Below are positions 47,554 through 57,815 of a stretch of DNA of 64,000 nt, piece by piece. Numbering within the stretch: position 1 is the stretch's first letter; each line of letters opens with the position of its first letter. Source of the stretch: Thioalkalivibrio sp. ALJ3. GTDB lineage: Bacteria > Pseudomonadota > Gammaproteobacteria > Ectothiorhodospirales > Ectothiorhodospiraceae. The stretch spans positions 402,272 through 466,271 of the forward strand of contig NZ_KB897906.1 in assembly GCF_000377205.1 (NCBI RefSeq). Reading direction: 5' to 3'. Under the pieces are notes generated by a model. The model was not told the origin of the DNA and searched no databases. It saw only the letters and a program-made list of their open reading frames with translations. Made by a program: the position numbers and the translations under genes.

Positions 47554-48804
47554 CTAGATAAAGTCGAACAGCGAGAGGCGGTTGACCTGCGTATAGGTCT
47601 GCTGGGCCGCCTGAAGTGCCACCTGCTGCTGGTTGAACCGGCTGATTGCCTCGGCGTAGTCCAGATCGCGAATCTGCGAGACGGCGCTTTCCAGATCCAG
47701 CAAGCGATCTTCGTTCAGCTCCTTCTGCTGATCGAACGCCTTCAGCTTGCCCCCCAGGTCGGCGCGCTGGTCGCTGAAATTTCCGAGTATGGCATCCAGA
47801 TTGGCCAGGGCCGTATTGGTGGCACTGGCCAGATCGGCCCGGGCGCTGGCGGAATCGCCACTGCGCTCCAGCGCATCGATGATGCGGTCCAGGGTTTCGA
47901 ACACGCTTGCGTTCTCCGCCGGCCGCGAGACCACCGCGTCGCCCGGCTCGGGCGTACCACTGATAGTGACGCTGCGTCCGGCGAACTCGATTGACTCGCG
48001 CGGCACGTAGGGATACTGAACCGGGTCGCCCTCTGCGTCTTCTTCCAGCGAAACGACGTCGCCGTCATCGTTGACGTACGTAATGGTGTAGACCAGATCG
48101 CCATCTTCGTTCTCGTCGAAGGCGATGGTGTACTCGCGATCATCCAGCTCGGAAACGCTGGTGACACCGGTTTTCTCCAGGACCATGGACCCATTGTTCT
48201 GGACGACCCCGGCCCCGACACGGCCGTCGTTCTCCGGGATATCCATGAACACGGCCGCACCATCGTGGCCCACCGCAATCTTGCGATCGGCCGAAACGGC
48301 GACCTCGCGCACACTGCCCGCGCCGGATGCACCTTCGTAGCGGATATTGCCTTCGCCATCCTGCCGGAAGGGCTGATTCTGGGACTTGGTACCGGCAAAG
48401 ATGTATTCGCCATTGGGGTCTTTGGTATTGGCCATATCCAGCAGCCCGTCACGAATCTGCCGCAACTCGTCCGCCAGATACCCACGCGTCTCGCGCGTCT
48501 GGCTGTCGTTGTTGCCGGTGACCACCAACTCACGTGCCCGCTGCAGGGAATCGGTACCCTGCTGCAGCAGCGACTCCTGCTGCTGCATGCGCGGCTGCGT
48601 GTTATCCATGTTGCGCTGGAACTGCTTGGTCGCCTTGATGATGCGTTCGAACTGATTGATCTGGGTGGTCCCGCTGGGGTCGTCCGATGGCGACAGGATG
48701 CGCTTGCCAGAGCCCAGCTGCAGCGAGGTACGGCTAAGCTCGCCCTGGCCCGCCTGGATCTGGTTAATGCCGCTCTGGAAGATCTGGGTCGTGGAGATAC
48801 GCAT
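47554..48804 (-). CDS. flgL: flagellar hook-associated protein 3 (hook-filament junction)
   Basis: 416 residues. The N-terminal D0 helix (MRISTTQIFQSGINQIQAGQGELSRT, with the flagellin-like LGSGKRILSPSDDP) and the C-terminal D0 helix (RFNQQQVALQAAQQTYTQVNRLSLFDFI) are typical of FlgL. The acidic beta-rich centre is the exposed D1/D2 region. It links FlgK to the flagellin filament. It is the last recognised gene of the leftward flg run, 26 bp after flgK. Confidence 0.95.
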   Translation of the reverse strand: MRISTTQIFQSGINQIQAGQGELSRTSLQLGSGKRILSPSDDPSGTTQINQFERIIKATKQFQRNMDNTQPRMQQQESLLQQGTDSLQRARELVVTGNNDSQTRETRGYLADELRQIRDGLLDMANTKDPNGEYIFAGTKSQNQPFRQDGEGNIRYEGASGAGSVREVAVSADRKIAVGHDGAAVFMDIPENDGRVGAGVVQNNGSMVLEKTGVTSVSELDDREYTIAFDENEDGDLVYTITYVNDDGDVVSLEEDAEGDPVQYPYVPRESIEFAGRSVTISGTPEPGDAVVSRPAENASVFETLDRIIDALERSGDSASARADLASATNTALANLDAILGNFSDQRADLGGKLKAFDQQKELNEDRLLDLESAVSQIRDLDYAEAISRFNQQQVALQAAQQTYTQVNRLSLFDFI

Positions 48805-48830
48805 CGGGGTTCCCTCGAATTGCCAGCTGC

Positions 48831-50753
48831 CTAGCGGCGGAACGCGCCCAGCAGGCTGTCGAACAGCGAGTTGCTGACCTGGATCACCTGGGCGGCGGCC
48901 TGATAGGCCTGCTGGTAGCGGATCAGGTCGGCGGCCTCTTCATCCAGATTCACGCCCGAGATCGACTCGCGCTGGGCCTTGGCCTGCTCCAGCTGCGCAT
49001 TCGCGGAGTCCAGCGCCACATTGGCCTGTCGCGTGCGCGTGCCGACGTTCGCGATCAGGCTGTTGTAGGCGTCGCCAAAGCCCGGGACGCGGCGCTCACC
49101 ATTTTCCGTCTGGATCGTTCGGGTTTCGGACAGATCGGCCATTTCGAGCATGTTGCGGTTGTCGCCGGGCCGGTCACGGTCGAGTTCGACAACGAACTCG
49201 TCGCCCTCCTGGGGCTCCCCGGCGAGCGTGAGCTCCCAGCCGTCCATCTCGATGACCGTCGGGCCGTCATCCGCCACCGCGAACTGCTCGCCGTTGACCT
49301 CGTAGTACAGGTCGCCGTCGTCCTCCACCACCGTGACGGTCAGCGGCTCATCCAGAACGGCGGGATCGAAATCGTCGCCCGTGACCTGGATTCCCTCGAT
49401 TACTGCGTCGCCTTCATTCCCGTCGACAGCGGATGCCTGCAGGGTGACCCCCGCGGCCGCGATACCCGAGGGATCATCGAGAACGACTTCGAGGTCACGC
49501 GCGCCATATCGCGTCGGCTGGATCAGCCAGTTGTCTCCCGCCTCGGCGTCGTCCAGCCCGCTTACATCCACAACCAGACCGTCCGCCTCAAGCGTATCCC
49601 CGTCCTCCGGATCCAGTTCCGCGACGACCTGGTTATTGGACAAACGCACCAGCTGGAAGTCGCCATCGTCGTTGACCCTCAGTCGGTAGTCCGAGGTGGT
49701 CAAGGCGTTGACGTCACCAAAACCGACCGTGGGCACATCGCTGGTGCTGTTACTGGAGCGGCCCCAGACTGTCGGTTCCGCAATCCCGAAGATGTCACCT
49801 CCAATCTGGCCGTCGGCATCGAGCCCCTTGGCATTCTGGTCGTTAAAGGCCTGGCCGAGCTGGGTGGCAATCTGGCCGAGCGAATTCTGCGCGGTGTCAA
49901 TTACCGAGTCGCGAATCTCCAGCAGCCCCCCGAGCTCGCCCCCCTGCAGGAAACGGGTGATGTTGGCCACGCTACCACCCGACTGGAGCCCAACCTCCAC
50001 CCTGCCGGGGTCGCCGGAGAAGGAATCGGCCACCAGCGACTGGTTGTTTCCGCCCAGCACCAGCGCCTGACCATTACCGATGAAGACATTCAGCGCACCA
50101 TCGTCCTGCTCGACCGTCGTGACGTCGATCTTCTCCGCCAGCTGGTTCAGCACACGATCGCGCTGGTCCAGCAGATCGTTCGGTGTACCTTGAGTGCTCT
50201 TGGAGACGATCTCGCGGTTGAGTCCGGCCAGCGACTCGGCGAGCTGGTTGATCTCCTTGACGTTGGTCTCGATCTGCCCATTCAGGATGCGGCGCTGTTC
50301 CTCCAGACGCCCGTTGATGGCCTTGAAGCGTTCAGCCAGGGATTCCGCCTCGGTGAGAAAGACCGTGCGTGCGGCATTGGAGGTCGGATCATTGGCCACG
50401 TCGGAAGCCGCATCGAAGAAATCCTGCAGCACCGGCGCGAGGCCACTGGCCTCGTCCGCCAGGAGGCTGTCGATACGCTTGGCCAGATCCGCCTTCGCCT
50501 GGGCGTTGGACTGCTCGGAGATGCTCGTACGCAACTGGGTGTTGACGAAGTCATCCGAGATTCGACGAATGGCATCCACGCCCACACCCTGGCCCTGATA
50601 GGAACCACCCAGGAACTGCGGGCTCAGGTTGCCCAGTTCGGTGCGCTGACGGCTGTAGCCCTCGGTCGCGGAGTTGGCAATGTTGTTGCTGGTCGTGCCG
50701 ATCGCACGCTGAAACGCCAGCAGTGCAGAGGTCCCAATACCGGAGACGCTCAT
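48831..50753 (-). CDS. flgK: flagellar hook-associated protein 1
   Basis: 640 residues. The start LLAFQRAIGTTSNNIANSATEGYSRQR and the end EEAADLIRYQQAYQAAAQVIQVSNSLFDSLLG form the coiled D0/D1 helices found in all FlgK. The middle (about 300-560) is acidic and beta-rich (for example VTVVEDDGDLYYEVNGEQFAV). FlgK caps the hook and joins it to FlgL. FlgN, its export chaperone, is encoded at 62147. Confidence 0.95.
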   Translation of the reverse strand: MSVSGIGTSALLAFQRAIGTTSNNIANSATEGYSRQRTELGNLSPQFLGGSYQGQGVGVDAIRRISDDFVNTQLRTSISEQSNAQAKADLAKRIDSLLADEASGLAPVLQDFFDAASDVANDPTSNAARTVFLTEAESLAERFKAINGRLEEQRRILNGQIETNVKEINQLAESLAGLNREIVSKSTQGTPNDLLDQRDRVLNQLAEKIDVTTVEQDDGALNVFIGNGQALVLGGNNQSLVADSFSGDPGRVEVGLQSGGSVANITRFLQGGELGGLLEIRDSVIDTAQNSLGQIATQLGQAFNDQNAKGLDADGQIGGDIFGIAEPTVWGRSSNSTSDVPTVGFGDVNALTTSDYRLRVNDDGDFQLVRLSNNQVVAELDPEDGDTLEADGLVVDVSGLDDAEAGDNWLIQPTRYGARDLEVVLDDPSGIAAAGVTLQASAVDGNEGDAVIEGIQVTGDDFDPAVLDEPLTVTVVEDDGDLYYEVNGEQFAVADDGPTVIEMDGWELTLAGEPQEGDEFVVELDRDRPGDNRNMLEMADLSETRTIQTENGERRVPGFGDAYNSLIANVGTRTRQANVALDSANAQLEQAKAQRESISGVNLDEEAADLIRYQQAYQAAAQVIQVSNSLFDSLLGAFRR

Positions 50754-50809
50754 ACCCGGCCCCTCCCGGTCAGGCTCACCCAGCTGGATTTACGTGTCTG
50801 CGACATGGT

Positions 50810-51865
50810 CTACCCCTCGTCTCGGGTAACGGCCGGCTCGGCCAATGCTTGAGTCGGTGCGGAATTCACGTAGCCCGACAACTGTTCGCGCACCCGCAGC
50901 ACCTTGTCCGCATAGGCGGGATCGGTCGCGTAGCCGGCGGCCTGCAACTCGCGGATGTACTGGACATCGTCGCCAGCCTGCAGAGCACGGTGATAGCGCG
51001 GGTTATTACGAATGAAATCGACATAGTCGGCGAAGGAATCCGCCGGGTCGGCATAGGCCCGGAAACGCGCCTGCTCGCGCTGGGCCACGCCATCGCGGTA
51101 TTCCAGGGTGCCCACGGCGACCTGATCACCATCCCAGCGGGAATCGGCCTTGATCCCGAACAGGTTGAAGGTCGGCTGGCCGTTGTCGCGCGAGGGCACG
51201 TGGCGGCCCCAGCCCGTCTCCAGCGCACTTTGCGCCAGCAAAATTCCGGGCTCCACGCCCAGGTCGGCGGCCGCTTCCCGCGCCAGGGGTTCCAGGGTCG
51301 CGACAAACTCCGACGGGTCGCGTGGCGGCCAGTCGATCGCCAGCGGACCCGCCTCGCCGCCCAGCCGCCGGAATCCACCGGCCTGCGCCCCGGGATCATC
51401 CCGCACAGGTCGCATGGGCGCGACCGGTTCGAGCTCGCGTTGCTCGTCGGAAAAACGCCGAAAGTCCAGATCACCCCGGCGTTGCGGGAGGTCCAGGGCC
51501 GCCAGGCGCTCGGGATCCCGAAGGGTCTGTCCGTCCTGCGGCTGACTCTGCTGCGACAGCTGCTGCATCAGCACTTCGCGCAGGCCGATCCCGTCGCCCT
51601 GACTCATGGCCTTGGCGAATTCCTGATCCTGCATCTCGAGGTACATCTTGCTCTGTTCATTGTCGAACAGCCCATCGCCCAGCGAGGCCTCGCGCATCTG
51701 CTTGAGCATCTGGCCGATCAGCATCGCCTCGAACTCGCGCGCGACTGCCTCCAGCGCCTCGTCTCCCCCCGCCTGGGCCGCACGCCCGAGGTCACGCAGG
51801 CCGCTCGGATCACTGGCCAGCGCCGAGCGTGCCTGCATGGAGAGATCATGGCCGGAGGAGATCAT
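50810..51865 (-). CDS. flgJ: flagellar rod assembly protein / peptidoglycan hydrolase FlgJ
   Basis: 351 residues with two parts. The N-terminal rod-binding domain (about 35-110, AREFEAMLIGQMLKQMREASLGDGLFDNEQSKMYLEMQD) helps rod assembly. The C-terminal glucosaminidase domain (about 190-340, catalytic Glu in ILLAQSALETGWGRHVP, then NLFGIKADSRW and FRAYADPADSFADYVDFI) opens the peptidoglycan for the rod. Its ATG overlaps the flgI stop (TGATG). Confidence 0.95.
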   Translation of the reverse strand: MISSGHDLSMQARSALASDPSGLRDLGRAAQAGGDEALEAVAREFEAMLIGQMLKQMREASLGDGLFDNEQSKMYLEMQDQEFAKAMSQGDGIGLREVLMQQLSQQSQPQDGQTLRDPERLAALDLPQRRGDLDFRRFSDEQRELEPVAPMRPVRDDPGAQAGGFRRLGGEAGPLAIDWPPRDPSEFVATLEPLAREAAADLGVEPGILLAQSALETGWGRHVPSRDNGQPTFNLFGIKADSRWDGDQVAVGTLEYRDGVAQREQARFRAYADPADSFADYVDFIRNNPRYHRALQAGDDVQYIRELQAAGYATDPAYADKVLRVREQLSGYVNSAPTQALAEPAVTRDEG

Positions 51866-53070
51866 CAGATGACCACCAGCTCCGCGCGCAGGGCGCCCGC
51901 CTCGCGCAGTGCCTCGAGGATGGCCACCAGATCACCCGGAGCCGCCCCCACGTTGTTCACCGCGCGCACGATCTCGTCCAGCGAGGTGCCGGGGTCGAAC
52001 AGGAACATGGTGCTGTCATCCTGCTGGATGGCGATGTCGGTCTGCGGCTGCACTGCGGTCTCGCCCTCGGCAAAGGGCATCGGCTGCACCACCTGTGGTG
52101 CCTCGCTGATGGTGACGGTCAGGCTGCCATGGGAGACCGCTGCCGGGGTCACCTGCACGCTCGAGCCAATCACCACAGTCCCGGTGCGCGAGTTCACGAT
52201 TACCCGGGCCGGGGGTGCCCCACGTTCGATGGGCAGGTTCTCCAGTTCCGCAACGAAACCCACCCGCTGATCCGGGTTCTGGGGTGCACGCACACGCACC
52301 GAAGAGCCGTCCAGCGCATGAGCCACACCGGGCCCGAAGGTATCGTTGACCGTCTCCACCAGGCGGTTGGCTGTCGTAAAGTCCGGACGGTTCAGGTTCA
52401 GGGTCACATGGTCGCCCTGGGCAAAGGCAGTCGGCACCTCGCGCTCCACCGTCGCGCCGTTCGGTATACGCCCCACGCTGGGAACGTTCACGGTGATGCG
52501 TGACCCGTCCTGCCCCTCCGCACCGAAGCCGCCCACGATCAGGTTGCCCTGGGCGATGCTGTAGGTCTGACCGTCCGCACCCTTCAGCGGCGTCATCAGC
52601 AGGGTCCCGCCCCTCAGGCTGGTCGCGTTCCCCATCGAGGAGACGGTCACATCGATGCGCTGACCGGGCTTGGAGAACGGGGGCAGGTCGGCCGTGACCA
52701 TGACGGCCGCGACATTGCGCAGCTGCGGGTTGCCGGCGTCCGGGGTCAGGCCCAGCTGCCCGAGCATGTTGTTGAGGCTCTGGATGGTGAACGGCGTCTG
52801 CGTGGTCTGGTCACCTGTGCCGTCCAGCCCCACGACCAGGCCATAGCCCACCAACTGGTTCTCGCGCACGCCGAACACACTGGCCACATCCTTGACCCGC
52901 TCGGTGTAGGTGCGCTCCTGCATTGCCGCCTGTTGCTGGATCGCTGTCTGGGCCTGCGCGCCGGCAATCCCGCCTAGCAGCAGCCCCATGGCGGCAATCA
53001 AGCCGGGGAGCGCACGGCCTGCGTGGCGACGCCTGCTGTACCGATCCGTCTTGTACCCTGTTCGCTGCAT
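51865..53070 (-). CDS. flgI: flagellar P-ring protein
   Basis: 401 residues from the ATG at 53070, which has GGGAG 8 bases before it; the in-frame start at 53097 lacks a comparable site. A signal peptide (to about AGAQA) precedes the mature P-ring protein with [31 protein letters not shown] and [36 protein letters not shown]. It assembles around the rod in the periplasm at the peptidoglycan layer. Confidence 0.96.
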   Translation of the reverse strand: MQRTGYKTDRYSRRRHAGRALPGLIAAMGLLLGGIAGAQAQTAIQQQAAMQERTYTERVKDVASVFGVRENQLVGYGLVVGLDGTGDQTTQTPFTIQSLNNMLGQLGLTPDAGNPQLRNVAAVMVTADLPPFSKPGQRIDVTVSSMGNATSLRGGTLLMTPLKGADGQTYSIAQGNLIVGGFGAEGQDGSRITVNVPSVGRIPNGATVEREVPTAFAQGDHVTLNLNRPDFTTANRLVETVNDTFGPGVAHALDGSSVRVRAPQNPDQRVGFVAELENLPIERGAPPARVIVNSRTGTVVIGSSVQVTPAAVSHGSLTVTISEAPQVVQPMPFAEGETAVQPQTDIAIQQDDSTMFLFDPGTSLDEIVRAVNNVGAAPGDLVAILEALREAGALRAELVVI

Positions 53071-53084
53071 CTCGGCTCTCCCGC

Positions 53085-53783
53085 TCAGAACGGCCACCAG
53101 GGGCTATTGAAGAAGCGGGTGATCCACCCGGGCGTGTTGCTGTCGGCCAGCATCCCGGTGCCGCCATAATAGACACGCGCATTGGCCACCTGCGTCGACA
53201 GGACGGTGTTGTTTGTAGTCACGTCCACCGGGCGCACGATCCCGCGAAAGCGCACATATTCCTCGCCCTGGTTGATACCCAGCCACTTCTCGCCCTGCAC
53301 CACGAGATTGCCGTTCGGCAGCACCTCGGCCACGGTCACGGTGATCTCGCCATCCAGCTGATTGCTCTGGGACGAGTCGCCGGAGCCGTCAAAGTCCCGG
53401 CTGCTGGTATTGCTGGCGCCGAACAACGGCCGGCCACGGTGAGTCGCCTGGCCACCAAAGGCCTGCAGGTTGCCGAGATCCAGATTCGAGTCCTTCTGCG
53501 TAGAGGTCGACGCGGACTTTTGGGCCTGGGTGCTCTCGGCCAGAATCACCGTCAGAATGTCGCCCACCTGGCGTGCCTTGTAGTCCTCGAACAGGCCCTG
53601 GGGCTGAGCGACCTGGAAGATTCCCCCGTTGTTCTGGGCCTGTGGCACCGGTTGCGGCGGCATCACGGGGTTGTAGTCCGGATTGTCCCCGGGCATCGTC
53701 GGCTGGGTGGCAGCGCAGGCGGACAGTACCACCACGGCCGCCAGGCCCAGGATCGGTCGCATCAGGGTCTCAAGGCGGTTCAT
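53085..53783 (-). CDS. flgH: flagellar L-ring lipoprotein
   Basis: 232 residues. The lipoprotein signal has the lipobox LSAC (Cys about 23). Family motifs are [17 protein letters not shown] type (here [19 protein letters not shown]), [51 protein letters not shown] and ARVYYGGTG. It forms the outer-membrane ring of the basal body. It lies 14 bp upstream of the flgI start and 4 bp after flgG. Confidence 0.96.
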   Translation of the reverse strand: MNRLETLMRPILGLAAVVVLSACAATQPTMPGDNPDYNPVMPPQPVPQAQNNGGIFQVAQPQGLFEDYKARQVGDILTVILAESTQAQKSASTSTQKDSNLDLGNLQAFGGQATHRGRPLFGASNTSSRDFDGSGDSSQSNQLDGEITVTVAEVLPNGNLVVQGEKWLGINQGEEYVRFRGIVRPVDVTTNNTVLSTQVANARVYYGGTGMLADSNTPGWITRFFNSPWWPF

Positions 53784-53787
53784 GGCG

Positions 53788-54576
53788 TTACCCGATCGTC
53801 TGATTGACGAACTGCAGCGACTGGTCGGCTGCGGAGATCGCCTTGGAGTTGACCTCGTAGGCGCGCTGGGTCTCGATCATGTTCACCAGCTCCTCGGCGA
53901 TATTCACGTTCGAGGTCTCCAGCGAGCCCTGCACCAGGGTGCCGGTGCCGTTCAGGCCAGGCTGGGCCTGCTGGGCCACGCCGGAGGCGGCCGTCTCCTG
54001 GAACAGGTTCTCGCCGATCGCCTGCAGCCCCGCCGGATTCACGAAGTCCGCGAGCTGGATGTTCCCCAGTTCCACCGGATCGGCCTGCCCCGGAATTTGT
54101 GCAGTGACGGTCCCGTCCTTGCCAATCGCCAGCGACTGGGTGTCCTGCGGCACGAACAGGCCCGGCTGCAGCGGATAGCCATTGGACATCACCACCTCGC
54201 CATCGGCATTGAGCTGGAAGCTGCCGTCACGCGTGTAGCCAATGTCCCCATTGGGCATCAGGACCTGGAAGAAGCCACGGCCCTCGATCGCGACATCCAG
54301 CGAATTGTCGGTCTGTTGCAGGTTGCCCTGGGTAAACATCTTCTCGGTGGACACGGCGCGCACGCCGGTACCGATCTGCAGCCCCGAGGGCAATTGCTGA
54401 TCCTGGGTGGCCTGCGCGCCTGGCTGACGCACGGTCTGGTAGATCAGATCCTCGAACACCGCGCGGTCCTTCTTGAAACCGGTGGTGTTCACGTTGGCCA
54501 GGTTGTTCGAGACCGTCGACATGCGCGTGTGCTGCGCGTCGAGGCCGGTCTTGGCAATCCACAGTGCCTGGTTCAT
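53788..54576 (-). CDS. flgG: flagellar distal rod protein
   Basis: 262 residues (E. coli 260). N-terminal ALWIAKTGLDAQHTRMSTVSNNLANVNTTGFK and C-terminal LVNMIETQRAYEVNSKAISAADQSLQFVNQTI are the conserved axial D0 helices. DSLQ-type segment GAVDNSLDVAIEGRGFFQV is represented by TDNSLDVAIEGRGFFQVL. It builds the distal rod between the FlgF proximal rod and the FlgE hook. Confidence 0.96.
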   Translation of the reverse strand: MNQALWIAKTGLDAQHTRMSTVSNNLANVNTTGFKKDRAVFEDLIYQTVRQPGAQATQDQQLPSGLQIGTGVRAVSTEKMFTQGNLQQTDNSLDVAIEGRGFFQVLMPNGDIGYTRDGSFQLNADGEVVMSNGYPLQPGLFVPQDTQSLAIGKDGTVTAQIPGQADPVELGNIQLADFVNPAGLQAIGENLFQETAASGVAQQAQPGLNGTGTLVQGSLETSNVNIAEELVNMIETQRAYEVNSKAISAADQSLQFVNQTIG

Positions 54577-54622
54577 GGTGTTCTCCTGTTATCTCTAAAG
54601 GGCGGCGCCAGCCAGTGCTGCG

Positions 54623-55363
54623 CTAGCCGATACCCAGCAGCCGATTGCTGCTTTGTTCCAGCGTGTTGGCGCTGTCCATCATCTTCACCTGCATCTCGAA
54701 GTGGCGGGACAGCTCGATCATCCGCGTCAGCGCCTCGACGGTATTCACGTTGCTGCCCTCGAGCATGCCCGAGACCACCCGCACTTCGGCATCCGGCGGC
54801 GCCTCGCTGCCATCGGCCATGCGGAACAGGCCGTCATCACCCCGTTCCAGCTCGCTCACTTCGGGATTCACCAGCCGAATACGCTCGATCGCAGCCAGCG
54901 CCTCCGGCCCCACGCCCTGCGGGCGGACGCTGATGGTGCCATCCGTGCCGATCTCGATCTTCTCCGCCGGCGGGATCGCGATCGGGCCGCCATCCCCCAG
55001 GACCTGGTGCCCTTGCGCCGTTCGCAAGAGCCCGAAGGCATCCACATGCAGGGAGCCCGCGCGGGTGTACCCTTCCTCCCCGTTCGGCCCCTGCACCGCG
55101 ATGAAGCCCCGATCCTCGATCGCGATATCCAGATCACGCCCGGTGCTTTGCATCTGGCCCTTGGAGAAGTCCGTGCCATCGGTGCCCAGCTGTGCATAGT
55201 CGCGCGAGGCGAACACCGGCCCGCGTACAGGGACGGTATTGGCATTGGCCAGAGCCTGGCGAAAGCCGTCGGTATTGGCATTCGCCAGGTTGTGGTTGTT
55301 GACTGCCTGCGCGTGCATGGTCTCCTTCGCGCCGGACATCGCGATGTAGAGGAATCGATCCAT
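54623..55363 (-). CDS. flgF: flagellar proximal rod protein
   Basis: 246 residues (E. coli 251). It starts MDRFLYIAMSGAKETMHAQAVNNHNLANANTDGFRQAL, has the characteristic RDLDIAIEDRGFIAVQ and GYTRAGSLHVDAFGLL, and ends EALTRMIELSRHFEMQVKMMDSANTLEQ. It forms part of the proximal rod. It is 46 bp before flgG. Confidence 0.96.
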   Translation of the reverse strand: MDRFLYIAMSGAKETMHAQAVNNHNLANANTDGFRQALANANTVPVRGPVFASRDYAQLGTDGTDFSKGQMQSTGRDLDIAIEDRGFIAVQGPNGEEGYTRAGSLHVDAFGLLRTAQGHQVLGDGGPIAIPPAEKIEIGTDGTISVRPQGVGPEALAAIERIRLVNPEVSELERGDDGLFRMADGSEAPPDAEVRVVSGMLEGSNVNTVEALTRMIELSRHFEMQVKMMDSANTLEQSSNRLLGIG

Positions 55364-55392
55364 GCCTGTGCCCTCGTGTCCCTGTCCCTGAC

Positions 55393-56637
55393 CTAGCGGA
55401 TGTTGATGATGGTCTGGGTAACCTGATCGGCCGTGGAGATCGTCTGTGCATTCGCTTGAAAGTTGCGCTGCGCGGTGATCAGGTTCACCAGCTCCTGAGC
55501 GATATCCACATTGGATGACTCCAGCGCCCCGGACTGAATCTGGCCCAGGTTGCCCGTACCGGGCGACGCGAACACTGGATCACCGGCGGCGAAGGTCTCG
55601 GCCCAGTTGTTGTTGCCGAGCTGCTCCAGACCCTGCGGGTTGGTGAAGTTGGCCAGCGCCACCTGTCCCAGCACGGACGACTGGCCATTGGTGAAGCGCG
55701 CAAACACCACACCACTGGAGTCGATGTCGACCCCCGTCAGGCGGCCCGATGCAAAGCCATTCTGCCCCAGGTCATTGACGGCGAAATCGCCACCGAACTG
55801 CGTGGTACCGGAAAAGTCGATCGTTCCTTCAATCGGGTCGGCACCGTTATCGAAACCGCCGCGTACAAAGTCGAACTCCGTATCCCCGGTCAACTGACCG
55901 GAACCGTCGAACTCGAGCCCGAACGCAGCCGGGTCGCCCTCGTCATCCACCGCCGGCTCGCCGTCGATGGTCATGAACGCAGTCCATTCACGGTCCGCGC
56001 CCTCGTTCTTCACAAAGTAGATGCGTGCATCTCGCGAGGTCCCCAGCGAGTCGTACACGGTCAGCGAGGTCGAATAGTTGTAGGTGTCGGGATCATCGAA
56101 ATCGAAGGCATCCGGATCCAGCCCCTGGGCGCTCGACTGCAGGTTGACCAGCGCCTCGATCTCGCTGGTGGCCTGGGGCGACGAGGCACCCGTTTGCAAG
56201 CGCAGATCGCCCAACTGCCCGGTATTGAATTCGGTATCGGTACTGCCGGGGTTGATCGGTGGATAGCCCTGCAACTGCTGACCCTGGTTGTTCACCAGAT
56301 TGCCGTCACGGTTCACCTGAAACTCGCCCGCGCGGGTATAGACACGATTGCCACCATCATTCATGACGAAGAAGCCCTCTCCATCGATGGCCAGGTCGAG
56401 CCCGTTCTCGGTGAACTCCATCCGCCCCTGGGAGAACTGCTGAGTGACCGCCATCAGGCGCGATCCGCCACCAGTGGCGGTCTGGCTGACACCGCCGAAG
56501 CTCTGGGCAAAGACGTCACCGAACTCCGCCCGCGAGCGCTTGAACCCGGTGGTTCCTGCGTTGGAGACATTGTTACCGGTGGCCTGCAAATCGGCCTGCG
56601 CCGAATTCAGTCCGCTCAATCCGATATTGAAGGGCAT
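55393..56637 (-). CDS. flgE: flagellar hook protein
   Basis: 414 residues (E. coli 402). The N-terminus MPFNIGLSGLNSAQADLQATGNNVSNAGTTGFKRSR and C-terminus VDIAQELVNLITAQRNFQANAQTISTADQVTQTIINIR are the axial D0 regions. The NGLDLAIDGEGFFVM motif and an acidic, Gly-rich centre complete the hook subunit. It is polymerised onto the rod under the FlgD cap. Confidence 0.97.
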   Translation of the reverse strand: MPFNIGLSGLNSAQADLQATGNNVSNAGTTGFKRSRAEFGDVFAQSFGGVSQTATGGGSRLMAVTQQFSQGRMEFTENGLDLAIDGEGFFVMNDGGNRVYTRAGEFQVNRDGNLVNNQGQQLQGYPPINPGSTDTEFNTGQLGDLRLQTGASSPQATSEIEALVNLQSSAQGLDPDAFDFDDPDTYNYSTSLTVYDSLGTSRDARIYFVKNEGADREWTAFMTIDGEPAVDDEGDPAAFGLEFDGSGQLTGDTEFDFVRGGFDNGADPIEGTIDFSGTTQFGGDFAVNDLGQNGFASGRLTGVDIDSSGVVFARFTNGQSSVLGQVALANFTNPQGLEQLGNNNWAETFAAGDPVFASPGTGNLGQIQSGALESSNVDIAQELVNLITAQRNFQANAQTISTADQVTQTIINIR

Positions 56638-56674
56638 GCTCGTCTACCTCCTGTCCATCCACCATTGGTGTCCG

Positions 56675-57346
56675 TCAACTGCTGATGCGTCGGACATCCG
56701 AGAAATTGATCTCGCCCAGGCCCCGGACCATCAGGCCGAGTCTGGAGTCGTCACCTACCGAAACGCTCTCGACGCGGGCGTCGAGAAAGACATCCACTGA
56801 TTCGCTACCGGAACCGCTCTGGGCCGAGGCCCGAAACTCGTACACGCCCGGGGCCGCAGGCGTTCCGTCATCGCGCAACCCGTCCCAGGTAAACTCCTGC
56901 AGCCCTTCCCCGGCCGAGCCCAGATTCATGCTCCGTATGCGCTCACCCGTTGGGCTGTACACCTCCAGTTGCAACTGGCCGGTGGACTGATCGAGATCGA
57001 CTGCCCCGCGCACCACGCCGTCCGGCCCCAGCTCACTGAAGTCCGTCGGGACCAGCACGTCCTTGCCAACCAGGGAGGCTGCCTGCAGCGTCTGGCTCTG
57101 TCCCATGGACTGCGCCAGTTTCTCGAATGACTTGGACAGTTCCTCGATCCCGGTAACCGTCGAGAACTGCGCCATCTGCCCGATGAATTCGCCGTTCTCC
57201 ATTGGCTCGAACGGATCCTGGTTCTGTAGCTGAGTCACCATCAGCTTCAGGAAATCATCCTGGCCCAGACGATCGGTCTGCTTGTCGTCCTGTCGGGTCC
57301 GGGAAAGGCCCAGCCGATCCAGAATGTCCGGTGAAATCTGTGTCAT
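56675..57346 (-). CDS. flgD: flagellar hook cap / assembly protein
   Basis: 223 residues. The N-terminal signature DFLKLMVTQLQNQDPFEPMEN and the FLIGQMAQFSTVTGIEEL segment (here FIGQMAQFSTVTGIEEL) are diagnostic. The C-terminal half holds the FlgD Ig-like and Tudor-like domains (QEFTWDGLRDDGTPAAPGVYEFRASAQ). It caps the growing hook and is replaced by FlgK. Confidence 0.95.
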   Translation of the reverse strand: MTQISPDILDRLGLSRTRQDDKQTDRLGQDDFLKLMVTQLQNQDPFEPMENGEFIGQMAQFSTVTGIEELSKSFEKLAQSMGQSQTLQAASLVGKDVLVPTDFSELGPDGVVRGAVDLDQSTGQLQLEVYSPTGERIRSMNLGSAGEGLQEFTWDGLRDDGTPAAPGVYEFRASAQSGSGSESVDVFLDARVESVSVGDDSRLGLMVRGLGEINFSDVRRISS

Positions 57347-57359
57347 GGGGCGCTCCGGT

Positions 57360-57779
57360 TTAGCCCTGGCCGATCTGCAACGTGCGCTGCAGCAGCTGGC
57401 GCGAGGTCTCCATCACCTCGACGTTCGCTTCGTAGTTGCGCGAGGCCGACATCATGTTGGCCATCTCCTCCACCACGCTGATCGCGGGTCGGAAGATGTA
57501 GCCGTCTTCATTGGCCTGCGGGTGGTTCGGCTCGTAGTGCGCCTGTGGCGGCGCGCGTGACTCGTCAATGCCCGCCACCCGTACGCCGTTAGAGGCACCG
57601 TTCGGGTCGGCCTGGTTCATCACGGTCTGAAACAGCACCTGCTTCGCTCGGTAGGCCTCGTCAGGGTTGCTCGCCACGGTATTGGCGTTCGCAAGATTCG
57701 AGGCCACCGTATTCAGTCGTACCGACTGCGCGGTCAGCGCGGAGGCCGAGGTGTTGAACAGCTTGAACAGATCACTCAC
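57360..57779 (-). CDS. flgC: flagellar proximal rod protein
   Basis: 139 residues (E. coli 134). It begins at a GTG (57779) with the ribosome site AGGAG upstream. Motifs are FNTSASALTAQSVRLNTVASNLANANTVA at the N-terminus and ISVVEEMANMMSASRNYEANVEVMETSRQLLQRTLQIG at the C-terminus. It forms the proximal rod with FlgB and FlgF. Confidence 0.96.
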   Translation of the reverse strand: MSDLFKLFNTSASALTAQSVRLNTVASNLANANTVASNPDEAYRAKQVLFQTVMNQADPNGASNGVRVAGIDESRAPPQAHYEPNHPQANEDGYIFRPAISVVEEMANMMSASRNYEANVEVMETSRQLLQRTLQIGQG

Positions 57780-57815
57780 GACATCACTCTCCTGGTCCCG
57801 TCGTTGGCGCTCGCA